Source of the DNA: Lineus longissimus
Taxonomy: Eukaryota > Nemertea > Pilidiophora > Heteronemertea > Lineidae
DNA: 64,000 nt
NCBI RefSeq assembly: GCF_910592395.1
Contig: NC_088316.1
Span: 8,434,001-8,498,000, forward strand
Reading direction: 5' to 3'
Shown here: positions 35,961 through 48,002 of the stretch, in pieces
Position numbering within the stretch: the first letter of the stretch is position 1
Layout: each line of letters starts with the position of its first letter
The notes under the pieces: generated by a model
Databases searched by the model: none
What the model was told of the DNA's origin: nothing
Seen by the model: the letters and a program-made list of their open reading frames with translations, nothing else
Program-made: the position numbers and the translations under genes

Positions 35961-37405
35961 AAACGTTTTTGTTGCTATTTCCTTTCTTTGAATGAATAGA
36001 TCTCCAGCAAATGTCTTGTTCCTCCAATTTCCTGGATGCTACCAGAAAAGCAAGGATTGACTTAATTAACAAACTGGGTATCAGGACATCCTCCCCCTCC
36101 CCCCTCCTGGACATTCCCCCTGGACATCTGCCCCCCCTCCCAGACATTAGTTGACCCCCTGGGACATCTCCCCCCTTGAAGGACTTCAGATGAGCCAATA
36201 TCAGTCAGTTTTCATCAGGGGAGCAAATGTCCGAGAATCAACAAACTGCGGAAGAATCAGATTCAAGATAAGAATCTGCTACTGTATCTGGAGTAGGCGG
36301 GGAAATGCATCTCCCCCTAGTTCATTTGCCCCCCCCCCCCCCCGCCCTGAAGGATCTATATCAGACACAGTGATATCCTTTGGGGTGTCAGGGGGCAAAC
36401 ATCCAGTGGGCAGATGTTTAGGGGGCAAATGTCCTAGAAATGCAAATTATAGGAGGCATTTCCAAAGTTCCAGCAATGCTGACATGGATGCAGGGTGATC
36501 ATATGGATTGTGCTGATGTCATCTGGAAAGAAATGTCCCTTGAACATGGCAGTCTTGACATCTGTGAAGTTGAAACCTCTCCTGGTGTTCATTGCCACAT
36601 CACACTAGTGTCAGGCATGTACATGTACAAGAAAGACTATTCAAAACAACACCAAATTTTACGGTTAACACTGATTATAATTGAAAAAGTATAAATTCAA
36701 TCACTCAATAACCAGATAAATTATTTATCATTGACATTCATTAATAATTTGTATGAATGACATTAAGAAGTCGTGGACAACAAAATTGAGCATTCAAAAC
36801 TTGACATTTGGACACGTTTTTCAATCAACCAATTTACAACTGAACTCCTTTCCTTTTGATAATCTATGTAAATCTGGCAACTATGAATCCTTGTACAACA
36901 ATACAACAAATATCATTTTCCTGCATTATACACCAGTGGCTATTGACCAAGGCAGTGCCATTAAAACCTGATGCAGGGCTATCAACGCACATTCTATGGA
37001 AATTTGGCCATTACAGGATATTCCAATCCACCTTTAACTGCTCACAGCTTTTTGCCATTACATGTAGTTACACTAATGTAAAACCGTCAGAGTTACAATG
37101 CATCGTGACATGACGACAGCCAACACTATGTAAACGTTGTTCCCAATCAAGTGCATGAATCTTTAGGAGGTACAATTGTACCAAGTTTTAAGTCAAAAGC
37201 TTCATTATTTGCAAAATGTGCCAATATCGGCCAATTTACACTATTTGACTTCTGCAACCTTGAAAAATAGGTCAAATCAAAAACCCGTATGACATGTCAT
37301 GTGGCTTTATTAGATGTACCTATGATTAAAATTTGGCACTGATCCATGCATTAAGGAGATATAGGACTTTTTGTGTTTACGGTTAACAGGAATGCAAAGG
37401 CCTTT
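35961..37405. other. Non-coding part between the convergent genes
   Basis: 36070-36190 and 36320-36440 are C- or G-rich with repeated GACATCTCCCCC / GGGGGCAAATGTCC words in opposite orientations. 37190-37390 matches the AGGTCAAATCAAAAACCCGT part of the element at 24716-26372. No gene was seen. Confidence 0.45.
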
Positions 37406-40400
37406 CTACCAGACAACATCACGCTGTGCCTTCCTCATTTCTGGTGAGATTCGTCTTTTCTCACAGGTTTCTTCAATCAGCTTCATTGTGGGATGATTGC
37501 AGAATAGACATGCACCCTCAGTGGCTAAACCACACTTACACATGTCAGCTTTCACATTTGGATTGATGTGATATCTATCTCTGGACCTACTCTTCACCAA
37601 ATCTTTCACAACAACATCCATAACATGCTCTTTGAGCCAATACAGATCAAGATATTCATGCCGGAATATCATACCCCACTTGTTCTGGGGGGTACTGAAT
37701 CTCGCATACTCCTTCAATTGTTTGTTCTTGGCCTCCCGTCCTTGCATACTATTGATACCTAGACCAACTCCTAAGCGGTAATAAAGAACCTCCCCATAAA
37801 ATGGAACAACATATCCAAGATGCCAAGTTGTCAAGTTTGCTCCAGTCATCAAAAGAACGTGACATGCATAGTACTGTCGACAAACAGTCTGCAATCGTTG
37901 CAGTTCAAACTGACTGAATTTGATCTTTGAAGCAAGACCAATAGCTTCGCGCACAACCGTGCAGGCAAAGTGAAATACCAGGGGCCTTATTCATGAAGCC
38001 TTCTTAGGGCCTAGTAAGCAGTTACGTATTACTAGGTCGTTATTAGCGAATTACGCGGTATTCACGAAGCACCCGTAACTTCAATCTATTTCGTAAGTCG
38101 TTACTAGTGTTACGTGAGGTGTTCGGGCTTCTTAGCGTGTCATCAGTCCATGCTTAGATAGTTGGACACATTTTTACACAAGGAGCATGGCTGCGGCGTT
38201 GATTGTGTTGGAAAATTTGGAAGCAAGGCGGGCTTTACGACGGCAGCGTGTGTTTAGAGATCGTCTACAACCGCTCGACGTCTATGATGACGTAGATTTG
38301 TACAGACGATACCGGATGACTCGGCCGGTCCTTCTCGAAGTTATCGACCTGTTGCAGGATGACATTGCCCGTATACGCTGCGCTCGCACGCCGTTCCAGC
38401 AACTCTCCAAGTTTGCGTTGCGCTTAGATATTTTGCTACTGGCAGTTTGCAGTTGGACAATGGAGACATGTCAAATGGCTTGAGTCAACCTACGATATCA
38501 AGGATTATTACCAGAGTTGCAACTGCTTTGCAGGGTAAAGCAAAACAGTTCATAACATTTCCTCGAACAGCTGCTGAGCAAGAACGTCAGAAGGAAGGAT
38601 TTTCTACAGAACGCCATCGGATTCCGAACGTTATTGGCTGCGTAGATGGATCCCTTATTCCGATCAAATGTCCATCCGTAAACGAGAATGCATACGTTTG
38701 CAGGAAACAGTGGCATGCCATTAATGTGCAGGGGATTTGTACTTATGATTTGAAATTTTCAAATATAGTAGCCCGATGGCCAGGTGCCACTCATGATGCG
38801 TTTATCTGGTCCAACTGCAATTTAAAGGTGAAGATGGAACGCGGCCTGAATGATGGAGGATACTTGCTCGGTGACAGTGCCTACCCACTTAGACCCTGTC
38901 TCATGACCCAAGTCTCCCGCCCAGCAGATGCAGCGGACAGACAATACAACGTTCACCACAGGCGAGTCCGAAGCATCATTGAACGAACCTTTGGAAGATG
39001 GAAAAACCGATGGAGGTGCTTGCACAAAGAACGTAAATTATGTCCTTATTGGTGAATCAGGAGAGATCGCCAGTTTCTAGACACCGACAGCACCTGTCTG
39101 CAAATGGCTATTATAGCCATTCTCAGACAGTGCTGCAGCATTTCACCCCATAACATTGCTGCATAGACTGCTTTGCAGTACAAGTTCCATTTCGATTTCG
39201 ACTGACTTTCCCCATTCTCATTTCTTTAATAAGATGCCTTTTTTGCAGGTGGAACTCTTCGATTAAGCCCCGAGAAGTGTTGCTCGGTGATCATTGCAAC
39301 ATCTGTGCTACATAACATCTGTGAAAACCATGGCCTCCCTGTCCCAAACGACCCACCAGCCAATGTGGATAATCCCGATGATGACGTCAACAATAGACCA
39401 ATCCTCGATGTCGATGTCGAAGAAAGGGCACGCTTGATAGATCAGCATTTCAGGAATATGTAGTATGTATTTAAAACAGAACTTTATTTCCAATTAACCC
39501 AAACATTTTAATTGATGTGTACAACCAAAATGGTGGTACATGTAACAAGAGACGTTTTCAACATCATGTTACAATCAACAACGATAAACAGTAAGGTTGT
39601 AGAGCATTTGATTACTGGCGAGACTGCCAAACTACAATTCCAACGATCTTCTTTCATCAACAAATAAACATCATGTTTGTACAGAACAATGTACTGTGAT
39701 CAAGGTATAAATTCATACCAACAACCAACACGATTTTGATGAAAGCACAATCTTATCAGTTATTCCTTACTTCACTATCTATCTAACAAACAATGTAGCA
39801 GTTATACAGCAACAACATCACTTTAAAATTGCGTGATATATGTAGGTCACTCTCCTTTGGCCATTTTTTCAAGTACAGAGAATACCGATGAACTGTATGA
39901 GGCGCCAAACGTTCCAAAATTATTTAGCTTTTTTAGGTGTCGAAAAACATGTTATATAGCTAAATATTCAAAGATATAGATAAATACATATTTCTGAAAT
40001 GTGCATTTATAAATTGTTACTTTTGATCATAAATCTTGAATTATCAGTTTAACTTTCTATATAGGATTTATGCATTTTGTACACAGAAAACTCAAGATAT
40101 ATCTAAATATGAGAACCTAAATCTAAATACGAGAATGGTGCGACCTATTTTGTATATTTAGGATTTAGAGAAGCAGGTGTTGAAAAAACTCTGTATTTAG
40201 CTATATGCTAAATATGCCTAACGTTCCAAAATTATTTAGCATTTTAAGGTGTCGAAAAACATGTTATATAGCTAAATATTCAACATATCCGATTTCGAAA
40301 CGATGGATATATAAAATCCTTTGCAGTAGTCGTTATATATCTGTCTTTTAAGCTAAAATTCAGCTCATATTTAGCGAAATAACATGTTTTTCGACACCTA

Positions 40401-43400
40401 AAAAAGCTAAATAATTATGGAACGTTTGGCGCGCCTCATAACGCCTGATATACGATTTATGATAAAATATCATAAAAACGACGTATATAGGTACAAAAAC
40501 CAGCATTTAGCTAAATCGGAAATCTAAATCTAAATCTCGTTTCTAAATCAAGGGAATGTTCACAGTTTTCTGTATTTAGGATTTAAAGTTTCGATTTAGA
40601 AAATAAAGCTGAATTTAGCTAAAAAGACAGATATATAAAGACTACTGCAAAGGATTTATAGATCAATCGTTTCGAAATCGGATATGTTGAATATTTAGCT
40701 ATATAACATGTTTTTCGACACCTAAAAAAGCTAAATAATTTTGGAACATTTGGCGCCTCATAGACCTGGACTTGTACTCCTTTGGTTTTGAGCCAGTTTT
40801 CTGGGATTCGCTGGTTTCCGTAACAGCATCCACTAGTACCTCCAATAGCCATACTGCCTTTTTTGCGAGATGAACCTTTGTTTCTTCCAGATGAAGCCGT
40901 TGTTCTTCCACGTCAAGTCGCTTGCTCTCGATTTTGACCCGTTCCTTCTCCACATCAATTAGTTCAACGGCATGTGAAAGCTTCTTATCTGCGGGAGACA
41001 AACCAGTTGAAGACGCCTTGGAAGAGCCAGCAGTGGGACGACAGCTCTTGGGTTGTCGGGCAGGACTTGGCGGCGGTGAAGGGGATCGGGTGTCATCTTC
41101 TGAGCTGCTATCGTTCGGGCGCGTGACGGTTGCTGTAACCTTACGAATTCTCTGGAAAATACATTTGATAGACTTAAATGCAAAAAGCCATTAAACATGA
41201 GTGAGGTCTTAGTATGTCTTTAGTTGTTATTTACTTCCTTCTCATATAGAAGGCCAGTACTGAAACGGGCACGTCAGGAGATACGTTTTCTTTCCTAATA
41301 ACGACACAAGCAAGTGAGAAAAAGCATTGCACAGATCGTTGTGCAGCCACCTGGAAAGTTGCGATCTTCCCTTATCACTGCTTATGCCTCCAGTAATCAA
41401 AAACCTATTTACCTCGGGTGATTTCCGCAATTCAACGGTATGGAATGTATGCAATGACTTCTTTGCTGCGAGAGACAAACCAGTTGAAGACGCCTTGGAA
41501 GAGCCAGCAGTGGGACGACAGCTCTTGGGTTGTCGGACAGGACTTGGCGGCGGAGAAGGTGAATGGATGTAATCTTCTGAGCTGCTATCGTTCGGGCGCG
41601 TGACGGTTGCTGTAACCTTACGAATTCTCTGGAAAATACATTTGATAGAATTAAGTATTGAATGCTATGTAAGGATGAAATATCTCGTCAAGAGCCAAGC
41701 GCCTAAGATGACACTTTTGAATCTGTAGACAAATCGGGCGAAATGTAATGCAGGAAACTGGAGCGCCCGCAGACGACCAACCTACCTTCGATTTCTGAAG
41801 TGAGAGTGACGCATTCTGATCGAAATAAGAAATTTCGTCATCATCGGCTTCTGTGACAGACGGGGAAAATGGGTATTGCTGGTTCATGTCATCTTCAGGT
41901 AGGTCCAGCTCTTCTGTGTCCATACCAGTAGCGATTCCTTGTATCATTTCGACACCGATTAGGCCTACGATCCTTTGCTCGAGTTGCGTCAACTGGGACA
42001 CATCATCGCCAAGGGGTTTGTTCCCGGTCCGCTTGGTCAGTACATTGATTTTTGCAGCCTACTGTTTTGCCTTCGATTTCAGGTCATGCCATTTATGGTG
42101 AACTGCTTCGGTCGTTCTCCGGACGCTTGCCACACTGTTGATCTTAAGGGTTATTTCTTTCCACGTGTCGGACTTCCGCTTCAGCGTAATGACATCCGAA
42201 AACTTGCTGCTGATCACGGACCACTTCGATTCCACGAGATCAACTAACTTTATAATTTCATTTGGGGAAAAATTCACACCCCGTTTCCTCTTTCCTTCCT
42301 CGGGTGGTGGGACAACGGTCTTCTTTCCTTCCTCGGGTGGTGGGACAATGGTCTTCCTCTTCTTATTGGTTTTCTCCATGATGTTGTCAGGGTGGCGAAT
42401 ATCCATAAAATGATGGTAAGCACGTCCAATTACTGTATAAATACTCGATGCCCCTATTACAAACAGTCAATGAGGTGAGCTCAAGTGGATTACGTAACAA
42501 TTCTATACAGATCACCTCAAGTGCGTACCTGATAATATTTCCCTACGAAGGGTTTAATAAGTAATACGGTAATAAATCGATGATAATGCTTTGTGAATAA
42601 GACGTAGTTACTAAAGTCTTACTACGAGCCACGTAAATCGTTATTAGTAACAATTTTACGAAGGCTTCATGAATAAGGCCCCAGGAGTCTGAATTGTCTA
42701 TCAGGAGTCCCATTTTGTCCCACAGCCTTGATCAAGTAGGGGTAACCCTGGCAAAATTTGAAGGAGTCTTCTCCTGTAAACCTAACACCAAGAAGCCTTG
42801 TGCCACAGGAACCTTTTGACAGAGCAGCACAATTCTCTGTAAACCACCTTCTGACCTGTATGAAAATACGACCAGCGTGAACTTTATCCCGAAGACAAAC
42901 CAGGTATCTGCCAAAGGGAGATTCTCTGAAAGCATTATTCTTAAAATCAATGCCACCCCTGATGACCTTATCATCAGTTAGTATTAGGGCTTCAGTCAAA
43001 ATAGCCTGGTGAAGCTGAGCACAGATGTTATTTTTCAGATGAAGAGAATCGATATAACAGTGCTCCGAGTAAATGCCAAGTGTAGGTACGTGTTCTTGCC
43101 TAGAATGCAAGGATGCAATGTATTTAGTCACTACATCACGCCTGCTGGCCTCCTGTTTTTTCAAGGCCACTTTTTTTACCATGGCTAGTCGATCAAGATA
43201 CGACCAAGGTTTCCAGGTGGATTCACTGCCACCTAAACTTCCGTCAAGCTTTGACAGGTCATCTTTTCGCACATTGCCATAACTGGATGGATAGGCAGCT
43301 GCATTGCTGAGCTCGCCACAAGCAGTGGCTATCCACTTGCAGTCACCCGGAACAAGTTCAAGAGTAAACCTGACCACAGTGGATCCAATCATGAACACTT

Positions 43401-46400
43401 TCTTCTCAATGGACTCCATGTTTGAAGCTATTTCGGCAACATAGTTGAGAATAGAAGCATGGTCCTCAGGCACATCAGCCCCGAACAACAAAAACTGGTA
43501 CATGCAGCTATTAACCTTCTCAGGCAAATTCAGAAAAGACAATAGAACAGACGTGTGCGTTTTCAACTTCGAGGCAGGAGCACCATCTGCCCCAACAGAT
43601 ATCGAAAAATGGCCTCTTTCCTTCTTCAGCCAATTCAAAGATTGCCCATTGACCTGTAACTTTTCATCTATCTCTAAATAAACTGATGCTATCTTCAGGA
43701 GGGTGTCTTCGAGATTCCGGTAGCAGCCGGAAACACCTGCAACTTCATGAACCTGAAGCTCTTTACAAATACTTTTCAACTGATGAACAAGTTCCTGATA
43801 TGTCATCAGCTCATCACCACTACATTCGAAACTGAGATCTGCCTGCCGCAATGAAGTGTATTTTCGACTGGATATTGAACCATTACGATACATGTATTTG
43901 ACACACCGGACCACAATTGCTTCCGTTACCCGTTCCTTATGCTTTGTTACTCTGCCTTCCTTGGGTCTCGATAAATTTGAATAGTACTTTTGAATGGCTC
44001 CCTTCCCTGCTTTTTTAACCAACGTCAGCCACAATCCATCCTGCACACTTTTGGAATCAGCTCCATGAATTGGTTCCAATGCCTTGCATGTTTCGTCAAC
44101 TCGTTTAGTCATGGTTGTGTTGCTCAGGTAGCATCTCGCAGAGTCGTTTGGCAGAACACGGGTCGGGTTCGTCACACACCGTAGTTTCGATTTCATCTCT
44201 ACCTGAACATATTGGTCTAGTTTAACAGGGGGTACAAATTCAGCTCTCAGTCTTTCCTTCCATTCGATCTGAAAGTGAAACCAAACAAAATTAGCACATA
44301 CAGATAAATGCATCTTTCAAGAACTGAGTGCCAAAGAACTGAAGGCCTAATGTATTCGATGCGGATTACCGGTTGTTTCCATTTTTCCGCAACAACCCAT
44401 TGGGTGTCCCAAGGGATGAAAAATGTTGCTAAGAGGGCAATATAAACGTTTGTTCAGGATACCAGTTCTTGATTGAGGCTCAAAACTGGTAATGGTTGCC
44501 TGTACGTATCAGAAAGATTGTATAGGCCTACACTGCTCCTCAAGGCTGGCTTTGCAACAAAATTATATGTGACAAGGTAACAAATTTCAGTGTAACATAA
44601 TATCTCAGACTGAGATACCCGTACAGTGCTGCTGTCTTTTGTTGTAGAATTACTGTTAAGATAACATACCTCAGCAGTCAAATCACGAATACACTCTTCC
44701 TTTTCCCTGATGTCATCATCCAGCTTCTCAACCTGGCTTTGCACCACTTTCATGGCACTGGCATGGGCCATGTCAAGTTTTGCCCCTTTCTGTGCACGCC
44801 TATACATTCCGATATCCCAGCCAGTTCCGGTAGCTTTTTTCTGGAACCGAAAGTGATGAAAGGTCAGCATACGGTAATAAATTGTGTTCAGCCGGTGGAT
44901 GAAATGAACAATGTAATGAAATGGACAACTTTAGACAGCCCAGGTTGCTGTGTCATATGACTTTGACATCTGTGAACACATGTGAACCAAAAATGCAGTG
45001 CTCACTTTATCCCTTTAAAATTGAATATATTACAGGTACAATCAAATCAAGCTGAAATGATGACAGGGGAATATTCAGCGTACTGGTACTCTTGCTATAA
45101 GAGGCTAAATAAAAGAAAGAATGGTCAGACTGTGATTTTAAGAAGTGACTTCAGAGGGCATTGAAAGCAGTTTGTGCGACATCAGCTACACAGGTCTGGT
45201 ATAATTAGCCTTGGACAGGAGAAGAATATTTCTTGGGGGAAACAGTACATGTACATCATTTCTATAATACCTTTGCTGGTTTCCTGCTCTTCAGTTTATC
45301 ATACTCCACAGTGTAGAAGCCAAAGACAGTGTCACAGTCAACCCGAATCTGACTTGCTGGATCTCTGTTGTACTTCACACAATTATCTCTGACGAGGAGC
45401 ATGTCTGTATGAAAGTTCTCAATGTCTTTATACTGACCACTCTGAAATGGAAGTGATAGGATTTAGTGATCTGCAAGTGAGAAGTTGTGAGTTTCCAATA
45501 TGATGCAGCCCACCCAGCTTAAAAACACTACTGTTCGAGGCCAACAGAGAATGCCAGAGGACACAACGTCATTACATCATGGAGCAACCAGATTGAAGCT
45601 GTGACGTCATTCAGCAGCAGAACATCGTGAGAGGCAGATGCCAGTCAACCACAGCCACCCTTATGAGGCCTAGAGGAATCAACCACACCACTTGGGGGAG
45701 TGGGCAATGATTTGACTAGCATTTTCGACCAGTCTACAATTTGGTGACTCTGAGGGGGTCTTAGCATTCACTTCTTTATGGGTTGAATTTCCCAAACATT
45801 GTTTGAGCTACCACAGTATTATCCAAATGCTACCCACCTTTATTTTCCCTTTGATGGTTGAAAAATCCATTGGGTGCTGAATCAAATTGAAGTAACCTTG
45901 TGCATCATCTTTATTCACTGAAACAGGATGATAGCAATAAAGAAATAATGGACATTATAAGCTACACTACAGGAGGTGCCAGGGCATCTCACAAAATTGC
46001 AAAGCTGCGTGGTGGTGGAAGTGCAAGATTAACTTGTCGTCTTCAGTGTGTGTATTAGAAGTGAGCTCTGATCATCTCATTCCTTCAAAGCAGTGTGCAG
46101 TATCTATCACAGTGTCAGAAAATACCAGTTGTCTTTTGTGGACATCTGAGTACAGACTGTCAGGTGTTTATCCACAATACATACATGATGTTTCTGGGTA
46201 GCCAATCACATAATATCTTCAAACACCTGTAGGCAACTGAGTCAAAAACCTAAGATTGAATAAGATTCATAATATCATGCCCGATTTCTCCGGCCTGATT
46301 TGTGATATTTACCTGGTAATCTAAACCAAACTGATGGGTCAATGTTAATTCTATTCATTCTTCCTCCTCTGTAGTGGACAACCCTCTGGAGCAATCCCAG

Positions 46401-46418
46401 ACACTCCGACTCCATCAT
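37406..46418 (-). CDS. Bromodomain-coiled coil-transposase, split by Harbinger
   Basis: Predicted exons on the minus strand: 46432-46313 (ATG at 46418), 45917-45838, 45441-45271, 44840-44670, 44268-42682, and after the Harbinger insertion 37978-37406. All splice sites are AG/GT and all phases agree, giving 896 codons with no other break. Residues ~1-118 form a bromodomain: helix Z LLQRVVHY, ZA-loop WFRLPV and HPMDFSTIKGKI, then DNCVKYN with the acetyl-lysine-binding Asn. Residues ~119-175 are a charged coiled coil. The large exon has SVGADGAPASK, ELVPGDCKWIA, GELSNAA and DSLHLKNN. The last has GREAKNKQLKEYAR and a Cys/His cluster (CKCG, CLFCNH). These Asp/Glu boxes suggest an RNase-H-fold DDE transposase, with catalytic residues unproved. 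A 5' non-coding exon may lie at about 46738-46800. Confidence 0.72.
38187..39463 (+). pseudogene. Harbinger DDE transposase
   Basis: Exon 1 is 38187-39032 and exon 2 is 39249-39463; the donor splits a CGT codon. The catalytic triad is visible: NVIGCVDGSLIPIKCP (D1), LLGDSAYPLRPC (D2) and RSIIERTFGRWKNRWRCL (E). SLQLDNGDMSNG precedes it, and VLHNICENHGLPVP marks the C-terminus. A 1-nt shift is needed near 38400, where the frame passes from the N-terminal part to LQVCVALRYFATG, so the copy is inactive. The protein acts with the Myb-like partner encoded on the opposite strand. Confidence 0.85.
39898..40760. mobile_element. TA-flanked foldback element nested in Harbinger
   Basis: TIRs TGAGGCGCCAAACGTTCC / GGAACATTTGGCGCCTCA have TA on each side (39896-39897 and 40761-40762). 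The subterminal block (TTAGCTTTTTTAGGTGTCG, AACATGTTATATAGC) occurs four times, twice in each orientation (about 39920, 40230, 40385 and 40700). This makes it a composite of two head-to-tail foldbacks. It interrupts the end of the Myb-like gene. Confidence 0.8.
40763..42379 (-). pseudogene. Harbinger Myb/SANT-like protein
   Basis: Exon 1 (42379-41786) starts MEKTNKKRKTI, has a repeated VPPPEEGK motif and a Myb/SANT-like domain (FSPNEIIKLVDLVESKW to EAVHHKWHDLKSKAKQ). It then hits TAG at 42061-42059, in frame with the rest (LTQLEQRIVGLIGVEM). Exon 2 (41628-41413) and exon 3 (from 41151) both begin RIRKVTATVTRPNDSSSED, an exon duplication. Exon 3 continues in a coiled coil (KERVKIESKRLDVEEQRLHL) and is cut by a foldback element at 40760. 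Harbinger Myb-like partners bind element ends and bring the transposase. The stop makes this copy defective. Confidence 0.75.
40985..41645 (-). repeat. Exon duplication in the Harbinger element
   Basis: About 165 bp at 40992-41166 and 41471-41643 are nearly identical in the same orientation (GACGCCTTGGAAGAGCCAGC, TCGTTCGGGCGCGTGACGGT). Each carries the same exon start and acceptor. A segmental duplication of ~480 bp is the simplest cause. Confidence 0.75.
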
Positions 46419-46432
46419 GGAGGCTGTTGCCA

Positions 46433-47991
46433 CTGAAATAAACACCAAAGATTGTTAATAAGGCGTGCACAAATATTGACACAGCATAAACTCTTTTCAA
46501 TTGCAGACCTCTACTAAAATTAAAACTAATTTAGAAAAGTGTTTCTTGAACTGAAAGTGGGTGTTTTGAGAAAACAAAATCAAAATGCCATCAAAAATAT
46601 CTATGTCATGGATGTCTGATTAATAGAAATAGTAATTCTGAAACAGGACCATTTGATCCCAACTCTAAAGAGAACAAGTATATGCTGCCTATTGTTTCAT
46701 TTCTTTATACTTACTCAGACTGAAAGCTGTTGAAATCTACAACAGGGAAAACCAACTGTGGACAGCAGTTCCAAAGGGAGAATGACTCCCATTTGGATTT
46801 GTAAGTACTCTGAAATGAAATGAAAATCATGATCCAGTTGTGGTAACGGTACAAGCGTGAATGCCTTTAAAATTCTTGACACAATGGACTTAACTACCGG
46901 AGAAATCATACTCCCTGTTAAACTAGACCAATCTTTTCAGGAGAGAAAAGGCATCATCAAATAGTTATCTTACTCTGGGATCCCCCTTAATTTTGCCCGT
47001 GAATACCCTGGGTAAATCATGCCGATTGTGCCCTCGATTTCTTTGGAAAATGACCCACTCTTCGGCAATCCTGCCTCCTGGCGGCGTCGCCCATGTGGGT
47101 CTACCCCTACCCCTACCCCTCATTCCTGCACCCAGAGTGGCCATCCAGCCTAACCTTGCCCCTACCCCCAATCTTAACCCCCTACCACCTCCCTAACCCT
47201 CCGATATAGACTGCCATAACCCTAGGCTCTAGCCGCAACAGTACAGTAGCCATTGAGATGTACAGAAAATGTACAGGCCCAGTGCACTCAGGCCTCTGTG
47301 CATTTCAAGGTCATGATAATTTCTGTTGTCTATTAAAATAACATGTGCCCACACTAATGATTTGGCCCTTGGTAGACTAGATTTATGATGCAGCCTATGA
47401 GGAACACAAACACAGGGCAGGAAGAGCTGCAATTTTGTACAGACATACATTTTTGTAAATAGCCAAGGTCAACTGGAGCCCAAGGGCCTAAATCCGCCAT
47501 TATGGGCGTTGGGCCCATGCGCCATGACCCACCAAAGCTGAAATTATAGGTATCAAATTTTCTTCCTATTTCTATTTTGAAGATCTCAATGCAGTGCTCA
47601 CCGAAATTCCGCACAGTGTAAATTGAATACACCAAACACAACACCTTTTTTTTACATTTCGGATTGGTGTTAGAATAATCTAACTAGCTGCTCATAAACT
47701 TTGACATTTATCACTTCCGTTGAGCCAAAAATGTTCTCTTACCATGCCTAAAAGTTGATGAAATTCGGGATAAAATTCACAGAAAATCGTTTTTCATTTC
47801 TCTATCCGCCATTCTGATCTTGTTGAGGTCGAAGGCCGCTGGGTGGCAGCAGCTCCCGGTTAGGGCCAGGCAGGAAAAGACTAAAATCAATGGATTTTTA
47901 ACCGGCTTCAAAAATTGACCTCCGTCCAGTGGCGCTCCACGCGGGGCGTGACAGAACTGATGCTAAGCGGTTGCTTGATCTCAACGGTTTC
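46433..47991. other. 5' region of the large element
   Basis: A possible 5' non-coding exon lies at about 46738-46800 (AG acceptor, GTAAGT donor). CCCCTAC is repeated three times near 47105. No other coding exon was found between the transposase start and the terminal repeat. Confidence 0.4.
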
Positions 47992-48002
47992 GAGGCGCTG
48001 TG

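Larger units (their letters stand above)
37982..42681. mobile_element. PIF/Harbinger element, 4.7 kb
   Basis: TIRs GGGCCTTATTCATGAAGCC and the exact complement, with CAG on both sides (37979-37981 and 42682-42684). CAG is a CWG-type 3-bp target of some animal Harbingers. Excision on paper restores an open frame across the transposase of the host element. It encodes the two expected proteins: a DDE transposase (+) and a Myb/SANT-like protein (-). It contains an 863-bp foldback insertion. Confidence 0.9.
32070..48002 (-). mobile_element. 15.9-kb TIR transposon with bromodomain-transposase
   Basis: The ends are CACAGCGCCTC at 32070-32080 and its complement GAGGCGCTGTG at 47992-48002, with three more matching bases (ACC) after three mismatches. 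AGA flanks both sides (32067-32069 and 48003-48005). Removing the element and one AGA restores the Copia protease frame, which proves the ends. AGCGCC words recur near both termini (about 47930, 32147 and 32280), like the subterminal repeats of CACTA-type elements. A CAC-starting TIR with a 3-bp TSD fits the CACTA/Mirage/Chapaev group best, but the family is not proved. It carries two convergent spliced genes and is itself hit by Harbinger and Kolobok elements. Confidence 0.85.

Noticed and set aside
46738-46800. Additional N-terminal coding exon of the bromodomain protein
   Set aside because: No reading frame joins exon 46432-46313 without a stop; better taken as a 5' non-coding exon.
47100-47125. 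Telomere-like repeat
   Set aside because: Only three CCCCTAC units, not TTAGGG; too short.
32070-48002. Transib or RAG-like transposon
   Set aside because: Only the first CACAG matches the heptamer, the target duplication is 3 bp and no nonamer is seen; kept only as a remark.
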